DNA of 64,000 nt from positions 57,961-121,960 of the forward strand of contig JAVSML010020805.1 of NCBI GenBank assembly GCA_038503035.1, written 5' to 3'. Below the pieces are notes generated by a model. That model saw nothing but the letters and a program-made list of their open reading frames with translations. It did no database searches and was not told the DNA's origin. The translations under genes and the position numbers were made by a program. Shown one piece after another: positions 27,190 to 39,000 of this stretch. Source of the DNA: Crocodylus rhombifer (taxonomy: Eukaryota > Chordata > Crocodylia > Crocodylidae). Numbering within the stretch: the first letter of the stretch is position 1; every line of letters begins with the position of its first letter.

Positions 27190-27960
27190 GGCCAGTGTAT
27201 GTTTGGAAACCATGTTACGAAGAATTGTCTACCACTTTGATGAGTAGTTTCCTGTGTAGACGGCAATGTTCTCCATTGGGAAGGTTGAATACAGCCTCTC
27301 TTTGCAGAGCTGATTTTCTGATGCTTTTTAGCCTCAAGGCTCCCTCCATAACTTCTGAATATTGTGGTACCCCAACTGAGAATCACTGGGCTAGAATCTT
27401 AATTCAGAAAAAAATATGGAAGGGGTCTTGAGGCTAAAAAGGTGAGAACTGCTGATCTAGCCCATGCCATTTAAGGGCAATGGGGGCAGGACCTCACCCT
27501 GTTGTACCCTGCTCTTTTCATGGTCTTCTCCCCTCCCCATACCTGGTCTGTACCTGAGCATGCATGGGAAACTCCCACTGCTGAGGCTGCTCTTCCAGGC
27601 AATTCAGGGAGGGTCTTGCACACTAGCAACCCCTTCTCTGCCCCTCCTCCCAGCCCTGGGAGCATGGAAGAAGTGGAGAAGACAGGTCAAGCTGCAAAAC
27701 AACTCTGGCCCTGTGTCCACCTACCTGCCTGCAGCAGAGTGTGCTGCTGGGAGTGTGGAGGCAGCCAACACGGACTACCAGGAGTGTGGGCAGGAGAGGA
27801 AAGCAGTGGCAGCAATTCTCAAGAAACAGCTGTAGGAATCAGTGCAGATTGCCGGATGGGTAATGAGAGAGTATTTACTTCCTCATACAGAGACCAGGTG
27901 GTGGTACCATTAAAGAGATCTTGAGGCACCCTGCTTAAGAATCACTGGTCTAACCCCTTT
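27190..27960. mobile_element. Cluster of hAT right ends
   Basis: Three right-hand termini are seen: ..GAATCACTG followed by GGCTAGAA (27389), ..GAGAACTGCTG followed by ATCTAGCC (27455), and ..AAGAATCACTG followed by GTCTAACC (about 27948). All three following 8-mers have TA at the centre like true target sites. I could not match left ends, so the elements are truncated or nested. Confidence 0.4.
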
Positions 27961-30900
27961 TAATTCCAAAGGAAAATAACTTCATGCTTTCAAATTCTGA
28001 GTGGCAAGCCTGACACTGAAAAAACATTCCAAACTTTCAACCAAGTGGATTAGGAGAACATGCTGTCAATGAAGCACCCTTTATTTTACCTTTTTGTAGT
28101 GTTTAACACATTCATCTCTTCCACAAGCCAGTCACATTACATAACCCAACTGGAGACCAGAGTACGCTGACCATGGCTCATGGAAGGGGCAGAGTTTAAA
28201 AGCAAAACTGTCAAAAAAAATTAAGTTTTCATGAAAATTAGACATGAATTCTGAGTCCGTGAAGCTAGAGAAAAATCATGCGAGAGAAGTTCTCCTCCAG
28301 CCCTGCCTGAAATAAAGAAAGTGGAACACAAGCAACTGATCTCTTACTGTTATGTTCCCCTTTGGCCCACAAGGAATAAGCAAGAGTCCATTTCCAAGAC
28401 ACAGTAAAGAAAGAATGAAAAGGGCTTAACACTTGCAGTTGGTTTGTGATAGCACAGGGAAGAGAGGGCTAGGATCTCAGTGGTTAGATCCAAAGCTCAT
28501 CCTCTTAACCATTATAACTCAAAGATTATTTTGTTTATGGCACCAGAGATGTTCAAGACACCACTCCAGAAATCAACTTTGCTGGGTACCATCTTAGGTT
28601 CTGTACTTGGACTAACAATGCCAGTACACCTTGACAGAGCTACATATAGCAACAGGAAAAGTCAAACCATTATTGGTTACTCCCTTTGAACTATGTGCTT
28701 CATGGTAACTTAGTGGAAAGGCAATGGCCAGAGAACTGAATTCTAGTCTTCCAGATGACAACGAAATGGCTACCTCATTCAGCATTTTCCCATTTCAAGT
28801 GGACAGTAACTCAGCTGGATGGCAGCAGGTACAGAAAGCATTAGCCTCAGAAGCCGTTAGCAACTCCTCCCAGAGCAGCACTTTCATTTATTGATCCATT
28901 ATTCCACCCATTTAAAATTATAAACATCAAATTCTTCCTTCACTCATGCATATTGGAAATGCTTTTTGGAAAAAAGTTTGGAAATGTCAGAAAAGCTCTT
29001 TGTTTCCAAGCCTGTTGAAGTTGCTAAGTGACAATGTACACAGGCCTGTCCAGTAATTTGAAAAAAAAAAAAAGACAAATGTACAAGTGTTTAAAAGCAA
29101 CAAAATTATTAGACCTCAATTTTACACTGCCTACAAGATCACTACAACATGATTTTGTCAACACTGATCCAAAGAAAATCCTCAAGGCCAAAGGTTTCAA
29201 ACATACGCACAAAACTGTTCTGAAAACACAGATCATACACATCAACTCACACTTATCTGTCTTCAGATAACTCTTACACTTCCATAAATTTGATTAGAAG
29301 AGGCATACATTTTTTTTCCTTTCAACCCTCCTTTGTACAATATTCTCAAAAAACCATAGATCTCTACTTTACCAAAATATTTTATTGCCAATGGATACAT
29401 ATATTGGTATTTCCCCAATTTACCATAACACTATCCCGTGGAAGAAAATACACTGAGATTCCAAAATTAAAGGCAATACATGTGTATTAAACAAAACAGC
29501 CAGTCAAAGTTTAAAGTGAGGCTATTATAGTGTTGAAATTAAATATTCCCTTTTTGATACTTGTAACTTTGGAGAATGTTGGTCTAGTGGTTTTGGGAGT
29601 CCACCCTGAGACATGTTTAAAGGGGCCTGATTTTTGCAGGGCTAATGCTCAGCCTTTCTGAAATGGCCCTTTTTGGTTGCACCCCCAAAACAACTAGTCA
29701 CTTTGGCTGATAAAAATATTGTGGTTGCATGTTTGTGTGTCTTACTATCACAGCTTTCAACTGGCTTTAAAAAAAAAGGCATTTGGTTTCTGAATGCTCA
29801 TGGTACCATGGCAATTGCAGAAAGAGCCCAACTTGCATTTGTGGTGCTGCCTTTCTGGCAGGAATCAGAGACCTGGCCAGGACCAAGTTAACACAAGCCT
29901 TGTAACAACTTCCACTAACGGATCAGCACCTGTGCCTGGTTTGAACTCCCAAGAGTTGGAGGCCACAGAAGACTAAGAGTACTAAGGCTTTTTTTCTTTT
30001 AATCTATCAGCAGAAGCCAGGTTGACATGCCCTTTAGGACAGAGGCTAAGGCTCAGGAGTTTCATTGGCAGGAGGAAGTGGCTCTGCAGCTAGTCAAGCT
30101 GAACTGACAAGCTTGATGGGAGGAAGTTTCAAGGACATTGATCTACAGCCTTTTGGAATGCTGAGGGGCCCAGAGGGTTGGGACCGGGTCCCTGGAGGCA
30201 GGCAGCCTTTGATCTTGGCCTTCAGAATAAAAGCATCTAAGTCTGGATGGCATCTAAGTCTTCCCAGCACACAAATGGTCATGTGCCTGGCTCTCCGCAC
30301 AGGAATTTTGTGGTATTTCCCAGGGTCTTGCTACCAGGAACCAAACCCAAGGCACATGAATTTGGTTGCATGAGAACTCAGTGGATATGCCAGGCTTGTT
30401 TAAAGATCTACCTGTGATTAAACTAAGGGGCCTCCAGGAGGGGAAGGGTAAAGCTTTGCTTCATTCCTGTGATGAAACACAGAAGAGCTGGGAAGTGAGG
30501 AGGGCTAAACCATTACCATTAAACCCAGGCCCTCAACCCCACAAGGAGCTCAGGCACAGCTACTTGCCAAGTATCCCAGCTCTAGCTGCCCTCACAGGGT
30601 GCCCTTTACTTGAGAACTTTACCTAGCTGGTAGCTCCCAAAGTCACTTTGCCTTCTCACTGCTCACCTGCCATCAGGTAGAAGGACCTGACTATGGAGGA
30701 AGATGCTATCTACCAGGCCATTTCAGCAAGCTGGCTTTCACCTGCCTGCTGGCATAGCTTAAGATGAACTCCAAGAATCTGCTCTTGGTCACACCTCTCT
30801 TGGCAGAGGAGCCCCGTCTTCAATTATTTTAACCTTTTGACACTTGAGGACTTAGGACAATTTGTTGCAGTTCTTTTGGATGGTGTGCTAGGAAACACAG

Positions 30901-30996
30901 AAGCTGATGTAGACACCCCCTCCTCCCTCTATTCCCTCCATCTGGGGACGAAGAAACAAGCGCAGAAGCCTGAAGGGGTGGCTCATTAGATACTCT

Positions 30997-31002
30997 TTTA
31001 TT
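30997..31002 (-). terminator. ZDHHC5: Poly(A) signal AATAAA, ZDHHC5
   Basis: TTTATT on the plus strand. It is the most distal good candidate before gene-free DNA; nearer signals in the AT-rich part at 32.35 kb cannot be excluded. Confidence 0.5.
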
Positions 31003-31716
31003 CCTTGTTTTAAAATGGCTAATCATAATAAAAAATAAAAGCGTGGCTCTGTGGGAGGCCACATGAGAGATATTGCCATAGAGAAAGAGTCAAGTAGTGC
31101 CTGGAAATGTCACTGCATTTTTGTCTGGTTTGTGTGAGACTTTCATGGGGGGGAGAAGGAGCGGGGTTTGGTGAACCTCTACAATTTTTGGCATATGACA
31201 TGAAAAAATATTGCTTTACAGACATTTTCCCTCCCCCATTCTCTCTCTTCCCCAGTTTGGAAATAAAAGCAGTTGTGACATAGTGAGAAACCATAACGGA
31301 ACCGTCAAAATAAAATAAAATAAAATAAAAGAGAAGAGCAGCTAAAAACATCAGGGGTGGGCAGGGAATGGGCTAGATACAGGTTCAGGTTCTATACAGG
31401 GGACCCCAGCAATAAATCTACCCTGACTCCCCTGCTAGCCCCCACTGCCTGTCTGAGTCCAAGTGATAAATCCCTAAGCACTGTGCAAGTTCACCTGTTT
31501 GGTTTGGAGGGGCACAGAGGGAGGTAGTAAAAGCTAGCACACCCCTCTCTTCCCTTTGCTGGATGCCAGTGTTGAGACAGGTTGTGTCCCATCTGAACGA
31601 GAAGTCTGAATACTGGAGGCTATAAAAATGGGAAACTGAATGCAATTAAAACTACCCCTGTCCTCAACTGAGTCCCTCTTGAGGGAGACATGGAGTTGTC
31701 CCCTCCCTGCCCTCCC

Positions 31717-31736
31717 CACACACACACACACGCACG

Positions 31737-31786
<50 letters not shown>

Positions 31787-31796
31787 NNNNNNNNNN

Positions 31797-31846
<50 letters not shown>

Positions 31847-31853
31847 CTCTCTC
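31717..31853. repeat. (CA)n microsatellite with a 10-N gap
   Basis: About 55 CA units, slightly interrupted at 31731-31741 (CGCACGTCTA), then a (TC)n tail. Ten Ns fill 31787-31796, so the true length is unknown. In the ZDHHC5 mRNA it reads (GU)n. Confidence 0.95.
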
Positions 31854-32903
31854 CTGAACCCCAGGCAAATGTGGATGACAGAGGTGCTTTCCAGCTCTTT
31901 CCCCATTTCCTTTGCTCCCTCCAGACAAAAAACTGTTTTGGAAGCAATCCTGGGCTGAGGAACAGGAAGGGGAGGGGCACAGCATGCAGAACAAGCTGGA
32001 CTTTTGACCCCTCTTCTAGCTGGTAGAGGAAGGGCAGGCCCCAGACAACTGTGAACAATGGTTAGGCCTGGACAACTGCAAGCCAAGACCTGGAGTCTGT
32101 CCCCAACTATAAAATATCCCCCACTCTTCCCATAGAAGAGCCACATGTGCCATCATCCCCTCCCTGTCCAGAGATACCATAGATGCCTTGATCCTCTTGG
32201 GCTGATTAATGCAAGCACCTGTCCTACTGGATGCTTGCAACTCACACATGCCAGGCCATGCTCCCTCCCTCTTTCTCTGCCCTGGGATCACTTGTCAAAA
32301 AGGAGGCACGTGGGGCCATTCCTCCTTCCCTCTGGGTAGATATATAATTTCTTTTATATTTATATTTATATTTTTATATATAGTTATTTATATATACACA
32401 CAACTGGTAACTCAGAAGAGAAAAAAAATAGAATCCGTAACAATAATCATAAAAAAAATTATTCTGGTTTAAAAATGATCTGCCCTACCACGCGAGGTGA
32501 GCAATTGCACTAGGTCTGCGAGTGTGTCAGGCCCGTTAGGGGCAAGGCTGCAAGCTGCCTGCCCTGCCTTTCTCCCAGCTGGAGGCGCTGCTGGTGTGGT
32601 GTCCCCTTCTCTCGGCAGTGTGTGCTATGTTTGCAGTTTCTTGGTTGGTTCAGAGGAGGTGGCCAGCTGTGGCGAGTAACCAAGCTGGGACCGCCACTGC
32701 TGTGATGTCAAGGGGGTGCCCAGGGCCTCGCCCCAAATCCCAGGGATTGTAGTTAAAAACGGTCACTGTCCTCGCAGCTTCCCCTCCCAGTCGGATTCTA
32801 AAAAGCGTCCATGCATTGAGAGCACAGGAGCGCCTGGCTGCTGCGCCTGGGCCTTTGGGCATCAGCCAGGGAGGAGGTGACAGTGGGGAGAGTGCACTGC
32901 CCT

Positions 32904-33069
32904 TCATACAGAAATCTCATAGGTGGTCCCGCCCACTCCAGACACTTTCTTGACTCCTCCACGTGTGGGGCTGCTCAGAAGCGGTTGGCCAGGGGTGGGG
33001 GAGGCTGGGCCCAGGCTCTTGGGTTGCCCGTTGGACTTGCTGTAAGCTGTTCGCATCTGCACCTCGTCT
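32904..33069 (-). CDS. ZDHHC5: ZDHHC5 coding exon 11 (terminal)
   Basis: Encodes [20 protein letters not shown] to the C-terminal GGTTYEISV, then TGA at 32906-32904. Acceptor CTTCCCCAG. Confidence 0.95.
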
Positions 33070-36000
33070 CTGGGGAAGGAAGGACACAAGGGCGTCAGGA
33101 AGTGACCACACACTTTGGGGCTGGGGGTGTGGAAAAGGAAGGACAGAACATGTATGCGCAAGGGAGAGGTGAGGATACTCTACCTCAGAGCTCCCTGCAC
33201 AGCCCTCCTCCTCTGGGTGTCCCAGACTCACATTACACCCTCAGTAAAGACCCTGATTTGGCAGGAAAACTCAGAGATGGCTACAGCCCCCAGTTTCCTG
33301 AGCAGAGGAAGGTCTTGCCCCTTGCCCTGGGGACGAGTCTGTCCAACACCCCCTGCACTTGGTGGGGGAAAGGGTGTGATGGAAGAAAAGTCACATATTC
33401 ACCCCAGGGAGGAGTCTGTCCAACACACTGGGATTGGGTGAGTGGGGATGTAGGTCTCTCACCCCCAAGGCAGTGTCTGCCCAATACTCCCCACAGCACT
33501 CCCTGGAGGAGAGGTAGGAAGGTCTCATACCCACCTCTCCCTGCAGGAGGTACATCTTTCCCACTACCATCCCACCAAACCTGTGCTCACCAGGAAGGTG
33601 GAGGAAACTCCCTCTCTCTCACTCCCTGAACTGCCTGGGGAGAGCTAGGTCACACACAGGGAGGGGTTAATTAATGGCACTGGACTGGATGTGGGAATGT
33701 GTGGGAGTAGAGAGGGAAGGGGTATACTCAAACCATGTTATCTGGCAGGGATAGGTGGAGGCTGAAGTAGGAGAGGTAAGGACAAAAGGGTAGACGAGAA
33801 CAGGTGACTTATCACCCCCGGCCTCTCCCTCTGGTGTGCCATCAGCTCGCTCTGAGGTCCTGGGGATAGCATTGGTGGGGCAGTAACCCAAGCATGTCCT
33901 CAGCTGAGTCAAGGAACACTTAAAACCAAGAGACTGGCAGAGTTTGTACTTACTTTGGTGCCAGTAACGGCTGCAAGGCCACCTCCTCCGTCTCTGGGAC
34001 GCTGGCCTGAGACGATGCTTTTTGGCTGCTGTAAGACACAGATTTGCCCAGGTGGGGGGCAGCAGGCTGGTCTGGTGAGCCTAGTGAGCGCACCCTGAGA
34101 GCGTGCAGAGGCTCGGGCTTGCCAAAACGGGGTGGCACTGGGCGAGTGAGTGGGTTCTTTGCCAGAGGTGAACGCTTCGAATCGTCCGAAGAGGAACTGG
34201 TACGTGGGGCATTGCTAGAGCCTGGTGTGGACTGGATGCCCGAGTCTGCCTGTCCTGTGTCCTCCTCCCGAGCCAGAGGCGGTGGGCTGGGTGCCTGCTG
34301 CAGAAGCTTCTCCCGCTCCTGCATGGAGGCCACAATGTGGCGTGAGAGATTGTCATAGCGGATAGGAGAGTGCTCACGAGGGGGGTGGTGCTTGGGTGAG
34401 CCGGTGCTGGGGAAGCGGCTGTGCAGGTCAGCCTCACGCTGCTGAGTGATGCGGGCTGAAAGGAAGGGTGATGTGTAGCCCACGGGGGGGTCTGGCTCTG
34501 GCCCGGCCTGCACAGACTCGAAGTCAGGGCTGTCAGAGGGGGTGAGCAAGCTGTCGTAGGACAAGCTCCCATTGCGCGTCTGATTCACCAGGCTCTTGTA
34601 GGATGTGGAGGTGGTGCCCTCAGAGCGGATCGATTGCAGGTGGCCCATCTCGAAACCCGTGCCCTGGGCCGACTTGAGGCTGGAGGAGCGAGAGCCGCTC
34701 GACAGTGGGTCAAAGTGGAAGCTCTTGCCAAAGGTGGGCGAACGGAAGCTCTCGGGCTCAAGGCTTGGCTCTGACCGATAACTAGGGTTCCGGCTGCTCT
34801 CAGCGATGGATGTGGGCTCTTTCAGGCTGTCCCCTCGGCTCAGCTGGAAGGAAGGCAGGCAACCACTCAGCGAGCTCCCAGCACCAAGTGGGGGGTCTTC
34901 CTAGGTTGTCATATACCTCAGACCATCCTGTGGGGCTTGTCTTGTGCACCCCAAGACAGGGCCAGTGAGCTCAGCAAAGCATCTCCCCTTCCAAGGGGTC
35001 CCACTTCCCACCCTTGTTCTATTCTGCGAGGCCTGGGGTAATGTTCCCCAGCATCAGAAGCCTGGGGTAACATTCCCCATTCTGAAGAGCCCTGACCTGT
35101 CACAGCCTCATCTGACCAATATGAGGTAGGTCACAGTGGGAGACAAAAGCCCACCATTCTCAGACCAACCACTGCCCTCCCAGTGGCAATGACCATTGGT
35201 GGTGTTGGGCAGGACCTAACCACCACACTCCAAGACAAGTTCACAGTACAATACCCTTCCACTGACTCCCCCACCCCACACCTCTGAAAAAGAGTGCAAA
35301 CCTCACCCCCAAGTCTGCCTCTACAGGCAGCATTACCTTGGCACTGGTGGAATGGGGCAAGGCGGCTGAGGTGCTGCTGCTGCTGTAGCCAGGTCGGTAC
35401 TTGTACATGGTTGGAGTTGGAGGGCTGTCCTTGCCTATCAAGCTGCTGTCTAGGGGGTGGAAAGGGGGAGAACAAAAAGGGAGGAGACACTCACACACAG
35501 ACTCACCATGGTGTTTCTCCCAAGGCCGTACAGAGGAAGGAATTCACCTTGATGATTTGTGAGAACCAGCTCTGAGCCTGGGGTGAGTATAGACACTGAG
35601 GAAGGGGAGGGCTTGATTGGGATGGTGCATGGGGATCACTGGGAATGGATGAAATGGAGCAGGAAGGACATTTAGCAACAGCAAGACCTCTCAAGTCCAG
35701 CAGTTTCCTGCCCATGTACAGCCTGCCCAGCGCTAAGGTATGAGGCTGCTCTAGGGGTCCTGGCATGGGGAGGAGAAAGGTGCTGCTTGGCAGGACAGCC
35801 ATGCACTGGGCCATGCAACACATAGGGGACCCTGCTGCTTAAGGCAACTCATGCCTGATGGCATACGCCTCATATGCCATGGGGGAAGAACAGTCCTGCC
35901 CTGTATCCCTACATGATGCAAGACCTGTGCCCATTCGGAGCATACCATTCCAGGGATCACTTCCTAACAGGCAGGGGACTTGTGGAGAGGAGAATACTAC

Positions 36001-39000
36001 ATGTTTGGGCAGCCTTTTCCCAACAGCTGCCCCTGATGCTACAAAGGGGAACTTCAGCAGCTTCTGCATAGAATCCAAACCTCATCAGAGAATCACAGAA
36101 AAGTAGGACTGGAAGGGACCTCCAGAGGTCATCTAGTCCAGCATTTCTCAATCCATGTAAAGGAGAAAAACATGGAAGACTGCAGATTTCCCCTTGTTAC
36201 TTAAACTGTTTACTGGGTCGGGACTGGCCAATGTTTACAAATGGGTCCTGGTATAAAAAAGGTTGAAAACCGCTGATCTAGTCCAACCCCCTGCCTGAGG
36301 TAGGATCACCCCTATCCAAACCATCCCATTCAGATTTCCTATCTAGCCTATTACTAAAGTTACAGGCAACATGTTCACACAACCACAAGGCACAGCACCC
36401 TAACCTGCCATAGGTAAAGCAGGGGGACAATGGCAACCAATGTCCTGCTGCAGTAAGGGTTACTAAAATGAGCTTGAGAGATTCAAGGAAGAGGCCGTAC
36501 CCCTGCTACAGAAGAAGGCAAAAACATTTTTGCCTCCCAGGTTCCAATACTATGTGAAACTCACTGGATCCCCTTCAAAGTCTCTTCTCAAACTGCTCCT
36601 TCTCTCCCCAGTAAACCTGGAAGGACCTCTCATCCAGCAGTCTATTCACACCCTTTTCTTTCCCCAGGGCTCCCCTTTGCTTTCCCCAGTCTGGCCCAGA
36701 CCCTGGAACCTTGTGATGCTCCACTATAGACCCACTCTTGGTTCCATTCAACTAGGAACCTCCTTGGGGCAGGAACAGTGAGCCAGTCAGCTACATAGAG
36801 CCTAGGAGACTCTGTATTCCTGGTAATGGGTTCTAGCTTATTCTCCATACATTGCCTTAGGGTTGGAACACCAAGCCCACGCAGGGACCTCAGCACTAGC
36901 ACCCCTGTTCCTACTGACATTGGAACAAGGTTGCTATGGTGCCCTGTGGCAAAAGGAATACTTAGATCTCCCTACTTGCCACTCATGAAGGAAGCAGCAT
37001 AAGCCTTTCCAGAGACCTAGGAGCCATGGGAACAACCTCTCCACTGCAAACACCAGCTCTGCTTTGTCTGTCACCCCATGCGCTTCACAGGAGCTAGAGG
37101 CTACCCTGGAAGTGACATTAACCCCATTGCCAAGTCCTGTAAACCAGCAATGTGGCGCAAACCGAGCTGCCCCAACCATCCCCTATGCAAAGCTCTGCCA
37201 ATGCACATCAGTCCTGCCCTGCAGCCCCTGACTCTGTGCACACAGCTCTACTGGTGCTCCTGACCCCTGGCTTGTAGCGTGGGCTCCCCTTCCTGCAGCT
37301 GCTCAAGAACTCCTTCCCTTGGCATGCCTTCCTTACCCTCATTGGTGGCCAGGGTTAAGTGTGTCCTCAGGACCGTGTAGCGGCCGAGGTCGGGCTTGGG
37401 CGGGGGTGGTGGCTCAGCATCTGCAGACTGGCTCTCCGTCACCTCGAGGCTTCCTTTGGACTGCAGAGACAAAGTGCAGAGGAACAATCAGAAGGGGGGG
37501 AAATGCAAAGTCCCTGATGTACCCACCCTTGGGCACAGAAGTTAGCTCCTGGGTAGCTCCACTGCTACCAGCCTACGTGCCAAGTGCTGGCAGGCTGCAT
37601 GTGTCAGATTCTGGGCTGGAAGGGAAGAGACTATTCAAACTACTCAGGGCAGGGGGACCGAGAGAGATGGAGGGTGGGAGCTTCATGTAGCAGCAGCTGC
37701 TGCATGAGAGGGACATAACTGCAGTCACTGAAGGAGATCAGATATAGAGTGAAACAACACAGAAGGAAAGAAGGGGATCATGTTAAAGGCTCACTTGGCT
37801 CTTACTCACATGGCAGGTTTGTACCCCTTGGTATGAAGGAGGCCCCATCAGGGTGGTATCCCTACCCCTCTCACCTTCGTTCTCTTCAGTTCAGTCTGGA
37901 TACCATTGTCCATTATCTTGACAGCAATCTGTCCATCTGACAACTCAGGCCGGAGGAAGGGTGGTTTCACCAGCACTGTCGGCTCTGCCTTTGGTCGCCC
38001 GAGGTATCTGGCAAAGCCCAGGGGAGAAATGAGTGCTAGATTGAACATTCTTAGTAGCTGAACTGAGGCAGTGTCTCTGGAACATCAACTGCTCCCAACC
38101 TGTGACATTATGGACAGAGCTACACTGCCGCAAGGGCAGGCGAGGGGGATGCAGTTAGCAGTATGTGCTATGTAATATGTTGTTCCCCTCCTCCTCTCCC
38201 CTGATTCACCAGGTTACTGTACAGGGTACATCCAAGCTTCACATAAAAGCAAGCAGATGTCTGGAATTCATGTAGGGTGATGAGCAACAGGGCTGGGGGC
38301 AGATCTGGAGTTAAAGCAGCACATCAGCCTGGCCCAGGAGAAGCAGCCATCACGCAGGAGACCGCACATCTTCAAAATGGCCTGGCATTCCCAGAGCAAG
38401 ACCAAGGGCAAGCAAAGATCTCCCTGCAAAGGAAGGGCCAACGTACCTGGGAGCCGGTGAGCTGCAGAGGACACGACTGACATTTTTACAGCAACCATTA
38501 GTGAAAGGGTTCACTCCTCCCCGGAATTTACCCGTAACCTGCAAGGACACAGTCTGTCAGGGAGACCCAGGACAAACACAGAAAGGGCTGTTGAGGGGAT
38601 GCTACTCTGGCCTCTAACTGTACACATACCTGTTCATTGGTGGTGCGGCCCCTTGCCACCAACACTACATGGAACCCTGTAAGGCCAGCCACAGGAATGA
38701 AGAACAAGCCGGCCACACACATCACAGCCATGCTGCCAGCAGAAAGTCAAGGAAACAACTACTGTATTGCTGTAAAGTACATACCCTCCATGATCCTGTT
38801 TCCCAGCACTGATGCTCTCCCTTGCTTAGTCTGAATTCCCACCATCTGGCACTCTAGTGCCCCTGGGAAAAAAGACCCATTCCAGCAGCCCAAGCTGCCT
38901 TCTAAGTGGGTTCATCCACATGGAGGATACGTGACAGCCATACGCACTCCAGAGAGCTCTTCCACCTGGTAGAGGACATAGAGAAGGCCAAAGCCAAACA

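Larger units (their letters stand above)
21776..30979. other. MED19-ZDHHC5 intergenic region, no gene seen
   Basis: This 9.2-kb stretch lies between two convergent genes. It contains hAT and palindromic elements (listed separately) and, from 28.0 to 29.6 kb, an AT-rich part without repeats that I recognise. No open frame here resembles a known protein and none has a supported splice pattern. Confidence 0.65.
30980..32903 (-). other. ZDHHC5: ZDHHC5 3' UTR
   Basis: About 1.9 kb from the TGA stop to AATAAA at 31002-30997 on the minus strand. It includes (TAAAA)n at 31306-31330, the long (CA)n with an assembly gap and an A/T-rich stretch at 32340-32470. The end is inferred from the signal, not from a transcript. 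Confidence 0.6.

Noticed and set aside
31640..32146. Open frames reading Cys-Val or His-Thr repeats
   Set aside because: They are translations of the (CA)n microsatellite and run through ten Ns.
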